Part shown: in pieces, positions 37,462 through 40,245 of the stretch
Numbering within the stretch: position 1 is the first letter of the stretch
Layout: each line of letters starts with the position of its first letter
Assembly (NCBI GenBank): GCA_017478225.1
Contig: JAFVDX010000040.1
Span: 1-40,245, forward strand
Length of the DNA: 40,245 nt
Source of the DNA: Paludibacteraceae bacterium
GTDB lineage: Bacteria > Bacteroidota > Bacteroidia > Bacteroidales > Paludibacteraceae
Direction of reading: 5' to 3'
Position numbers and translations under genes: made by a program
The notes under the pieces: model-generated
Databases searched by the model: none
The model's input: only the letters and a program-made list of their open reading frames with translations
Told to the model about the DNA's origin: nothing

Positions 37462-38196
37462 TCATCTTCTGCCTATCACCTGATTGGCATATCTGATATC
37501 TATCTCTTTATATTTTTTCCAACCCATCTTAGCAAATCCCTCAGTATAAAACTGCCGTAATTTACTTAATTTCTGCTCATAGTTATCTAATGTCCCCAAC
37601 AAAATAATATGTCCTCCCACTCTTGGTACTAATTCTATTTCTTTACGACTTGTAACCACAATCTGCTCAATTTGAGCATTCCAAAAGTCGTTATCTTCCA
37701 ACCATTCTACAAAATCGAACAATTCCTCTCGCGCCATTCTTTCAGTCACTCGTCCTGTTACAACAGGCACATACGAAGCAGTATGAAATGTGGCTGGCAT
37801 AGGCTTTCGTTCGCTATCTATAAAATAATTCTTTTCACCTATTACCCTTAGTTTTGGCTCACGCTGCTGCACTCGGATACAAACCGTTCCATCGGTTAGT
37901 TTATAGCATTGAGCGTCCTTGACAACCTGATTTGCACATACCGCCTTCTCTATCGCGTGAGTGTTTATTTGACTATAGTTATACCCTGAAGGATACAAAC
38001 CGCTATCTCTTAGTAACACTACAACATCTCTTGAAGATATGAAATACCTTGATATCGAATCTTCTATCTCAATCATCACCTTCTTACACTCAGTTTCATC
38101 CATATTGTTAGGCACAAGCCATATTGCCCAAGTCATATAGCCAACAAGCATAGTCAGTGCAAGAGTATATAAGATTATGTATAAGGTCTTTTTCAC
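37462..38196 (-). CDS. ftsQ: Cell division protein FtsQ
   Basis: A 244-residue bitopic membrane protein. A single N-terminal transmembrane helix (residues about 4-28, LYIILYTLALTMLVGYMTWA) is followed by a periplasmic POTRA-like region and a beta domain (VQQREPKLRVIGEKNYFID, VVTGRVTERMARE). Sequence similarity is weak, as usual for FtsQ of Bacteroidota, but position between murC and ftsA is diagnostic. It overlaps murC by 4 bp. Confidence 0.88.
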   Translation of the reverse strand: MKKTLYIILYTLALTMLVGYMTWAIWLVPNNMDETECKKVMIEIEDSISRYFISSRDVVVLLRDSGLYPSGYNYSQINTHAIEKAVCANQVVKDAQCYKLTDGTVCIRVQQREPKLRVIGEKNYFIDSERKPMPATFHTASYVPVVTGRVTERMAREELFDFVEWLEDNDFWNAQIEQIVVTSRKEIELVPRVGGHIILLGTLDNYEQKLSKLRQFYTEGFAKMGWKKYKEIDIRYANQVIGRR

Positions 38197-39632
38197 TTCT
38201 TCTTCAAACTTTTTGCTATTTCCGGCACAAGTCTATCTATATCTCCCGCACCAAGTGTAACTATCACCTCACCATGTCTTCCACTTAGATTCTTAATCAA
38301 ATCGGGTTTTTCAACTATACTCTTTTTCTCACATGTTATCTTATCAAGTAACATCTTGCTATCAACACCCTCAATAGGATTTTCTCGCGCAGGATAAATA
38401 GGCAAAAGTATTACTTCGTCCAATTGAGAGAGTTCTCTTGCAAAGCCCTCAGCAAAATCACGAGTACGAGTGTACAAATGCGGCTGGAAAACACCTGTGA
38501 GTTTCATCTTAGGATACAAACGCCGTATAGACTCTATGCTCTTATGCAATTCTGTTGGGTGATGGGCATAATCGTCAATATACACAATGTCTTTTGTGTT
38601 CACATGTATATTAAAGCGCCTATATATTCCTGAATAGGAAGCCAAGCCTACTCGCAGTTCTGTCTCAGTCACACCGCATAGCCATGCCACCGCCATTGCC
38701 GCCACACTATTTTCTATATTCACCCAAATAGGAACACCTAATTTCAAATTCTCTATCCTTTCATTAGGAGTTACATAATCAAAATGAATCTCTCCATTGT
38801 TAACCACCACATTATCTGCATAGAAATCAGGCAACGGAGAATCACTATTTTTATCCACCTGGCCACAATAAGTGTACAACTTAACCCCTTGTTGCAAACG
38901 AGGCTTAATATCTACTCCTTGCTTGAGTAGCAATGCCCCACCCTTTTTTATCAAGGATGTGTAGTATTCAAAACCTTCTTTGAACCCCGCCGCATCACCA
39001 TATATATCCAAATGATCAGGGTCTGCACTCGTTATTATCGATATATAAGGCGACAACTGATGAAACGAACGGTCAAACTCATCTGCTTCTACTACTACAT
39101 AACTGCTGTCTTTATTCAAAAGCAAATTACTTCTGTAATTCAAACTTATTCCTCCCAAAAAAGCATTTGTTCCTATCTCCGATTGATATAGCAGATGAGC
39201 CAACATAGTACTCGTCGTAGTTTTACCATGAGTTCCTGCAACACATAACGACTGCATCTGACGAGTTATTACTCCCAACACCTCAGAGCGTTTTAATATC
39301 ATATAACCATGCTCAAGGAACCATACATACTGCTCATGATCAAGTGGCACAGCAGGAGTCCTAACAATCAGCGTTTGTTCCCTGTCAAGTACATTCTCAG
39401 GCAATGCACTTACAGACTCGTTATATATGATTTTTATACCCTCTTTCTCTAACTCAATTGTCAAAGGCGAAATAGTCTTGTCGTAGCCTGACACATTATA
39501 GCCCTTATCCATAAAATACCTTGCCAAAGCAGACATTCCTATACCACCTATTCCAAGAAAAAAAACAGATGTAAAAGTAGCACGAATCGCTGCTACTGAG
39601 CGTTCTACACTTATTTCATTATCTTGCTGCAT
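38193..39632 (-). CDS. murC: UDP-N-acetylmuramate--L-alanine ligase
   Basis: Cytoplasmic ATP-dependent ligase that adds L-alanine to UDP-MurNAc in peptidoglycan synthesis. Motifs are FLGIGGIGMSALARYFMDKG (UDP-binding), VAGTHGKTTTSTMLAHLL (ATP-binding P-loop), VEADEFDRSFHQLSP and YIDDYAHHPTEL. I place the start at ATG 39632 (MQQDNEISVER, 479 residues). An in-frame ATG at 39671 lies only two bases after a -7 promoter element, so it should not be in the transcript. It is first in a chain of tightly packed genes leading to ftsZ. Confidence 0.95.
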   Translation of the reverse strand: MQQDNEISVERSVAAIRATFTSVFFLGIGGIGMSALARYFMDKGYNVSGYDKTISPLTIELEKEGIKIIYNESVSALPENVLDREQTLIVRTPAVPLDHEQYVWFLEHGYMILKRSEVLGVITRQMQSLCVAGTHGKTTTSTMLAHLLYQSEIGTNAFLGGISLNYRSNLLLNKDSSYVVVEADEFDRSFHQLSPYISIITSADPDHLDIYGDAAGFKEGFEYYTSLIKKGGALLLKQGVDIKPRLQQGVKLYTYCGQVDKNSDSPLPDFYADNVVVNNGEIHFDYVTPNERIENLKLGVPIWVNIENSVAAMAVAWLCGVTETELRVGLASYSGIYRRFNIHVNTKDIVYIDDYAHHPTELHKSIESIRRLYPKMKLTGVFQPHLYTRTRDFAEGFARELSQLDEVILLPIYPARENPIEGVDSKMLLDKITCEKKSIVEKPDLIKNLSGRHGEVIVTLGAGDIDRLVPEIAKSLKKK

Positions 39633-39672
39633 ATACAATTCTTTACTATTTAGCCATTTTATAAATACCATG

Positions 39673-39703
39673 CAAAATTAGTCTTTTTTCATGACTTGAC
39701 AAA
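39673..39703 (-). promoter_or_regulatory. Promoter of the murC-ftsQ-ftsA-ftsZ operon
   Basis: On the minus strand TTTG (39703-39700), a 19-bp spacer and TAATTTTG (39680-39673) give a full Bacteroidota promoter match. Transcription should start about 39665, leaving a leader of roughly 30 bases before the ATG at 39632. Confidence 0.75.
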
Positions 39704-39763
39704 AATATATTTAATTTTTTATTTTCTAAAACACATATATCACATAAATGCCTAAATAAAAAA

Positions 39764-39790
39764 GCACTACCTGCTTGACACAGGTAGTGC
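39764..39790 (-). terminator. Rho-independent terminator after the secreted-protein gene
   Basis: GCACTACCTG and CAGGTAGTGC form a perfect 10-bp stem with a 7-base loop. On the minus strand it is followed by TTTTTTATTTAGG. It is 23 bp after the stop of the gene ending at 39813 and separates that gene from murC. Confidence 0.9.
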
Positions 39791-39812
39791 AAAACGATAA
39801 TTGTAAAACTAT

Positions 39813-40245
39813 TTATTTCACTCTTTGACCCATTATGGTATAAACTTTTCCGTCGCGAAGAATATAGATATTGCCATCTACCAACACCTTACGGGCAACA
39901 GAAGCAGCATCTGTTGTTGCAATAACCTCTTCTAAACCATCTGCTGACGCTTCTATCACTACCTTCTCATTGGTCAATACAAACTTACCATCCTCACCCG
40001 TCATTCCTAATCCTTCGTCTGCCTTATATTCCAATCCGCTCGGCTCTACTATCTTACAGCCGTCCAACACAAACTCACCCCAACCTACTATCGAACCTTC
40101 GCTACCCTGAACCGTCACATTGGCATTGCGGATAGTTAAAGTAGCCGAACTCTTGCTCGCTATTCCTGCACCTTCATCATTAGTCGCTTCTACCGACACG
40201 CCCTCTATCAGCACACTGCCCTTACCATTCAGCCACAAAGCACCC
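39813..40245 (-). CDS. C-terminal part of a secreted protein with Bacteroidales tail (partial)
   Basis: The frame is open to the right edge, so only about the last 143 residues are present. The visible part is beta-helix-like (VLIEGVSVEATNDEGAG, ATLTIRNANVTVQGSEG, GEFVLDGCKIVEPSG), followed by a linker and the tail LVDGNIYILRDGKVYTIMGQ RVK. That tail is a recurrent C-terminus of exported Bacteroidales proteins and suggests secretion and surface display. No function can be named. It ends just before a strong terminator. Confidence 0.8.
   Translation of the reverse strand, partial: GALWLNGKGSVLIEGVSVEATNDEGAGIASKSSATLTIRNANVTVQGSEGSIVGWGEFVLDGCKIVEPSGLEYKADEGLGMTGEDGKFVLTNEKVVIEASADGLEEVIATTDAASVARKVLVDGNIYILRDGKVYTIMGQRVK

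Overview
The window looks like a chromosomal segment of a member of the Bacteroidales (phylum Bacteroidota). The evidence is the family content (a DUF2723 membrane protein, pyruvate:ferredoxin oxidoreductase, TamB, secreted proteins with Bacteroidales-type C-terminal tails, a murC-ftsQ-ftsA-ftsZ cluster) and several promoters that fit the Bacteroidota pattern of a -33 TTG/TTTG, a 19-20 bp spacer and a -7 TAnnTTTG. All genes from 1 to 10444 are on the minus strand, all from 10642 to 28141 on the plus strand, and all from 28376 to the end on the minus strand. No gene-free stretch exceeds about 235 bases. I found no tRNA, rRNA, CRISPR array or transposase.

Region 1 (1-7123) is accessory DNA next to a housekeeping gene. 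The 5' part of nifJ runs off the left edge. Immediately upstream sits a three-gene operon: a DUF262/DUF1524 (GmrSD-like) protein, an unmistakable EcoRI-family endonuclease, and an M.RsrI-like adenine methyltransferase. The cassette is bracketed by a 99-bp direct repeat made of the nifJ leader and its first codons. The outer copy still has a start codon and makes a short nifJ-derived leader ORF in front of the operon; the inner copy belongs to the intact nifJ. This reads as insertion of a restriction system with a long target duplication, leaving it under the old nifJ leader and nifJ downstream of it. Further upstream are an AlbA/Schlafen-type ATPase regulator with an in-frame 33-bp repeat, a fragment of a second such gene, and a RhuM-Fic gene broken by two single-base deletions.

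Region 2 (7220-21987) holds a large DUF2723 membrane protein and, divergently, a surface-polysaccharide operon. This has two nucleotide-sugar dehydrogenases, a fused cytidylyltransferase/CobD-like PLP enzyme, a LicD phosphotransferase, a Wzx-like flippase, an EpsG/Wzy-like polymerase and three glycosyltransferases. The fusion and LicD together suggest the glycan carries a phospho-amine group. No initiating sugar-phosphate transferase and no Wza/Wzc export genes are present here.

Region 3 (22047-28141) is tamB with its own promoter, overlapping comM (yifB).

Region 4 (28376-40245) is a secreted protein with a Pro-Asp-Asn repeat linker, then, in transcription order from the right, murC, ftsQ, a WbpD/WlbB-like sugar N-acetyltransferase, ftsA, ftsZ, yqeY, a TPR protein, dedA and prsW, many with 4-bp overlaps. 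A promoter sits just before murC and a terminator behind the preceding secreted gene, so the usual division/cell-wall cluster is cut just upstream of murC.
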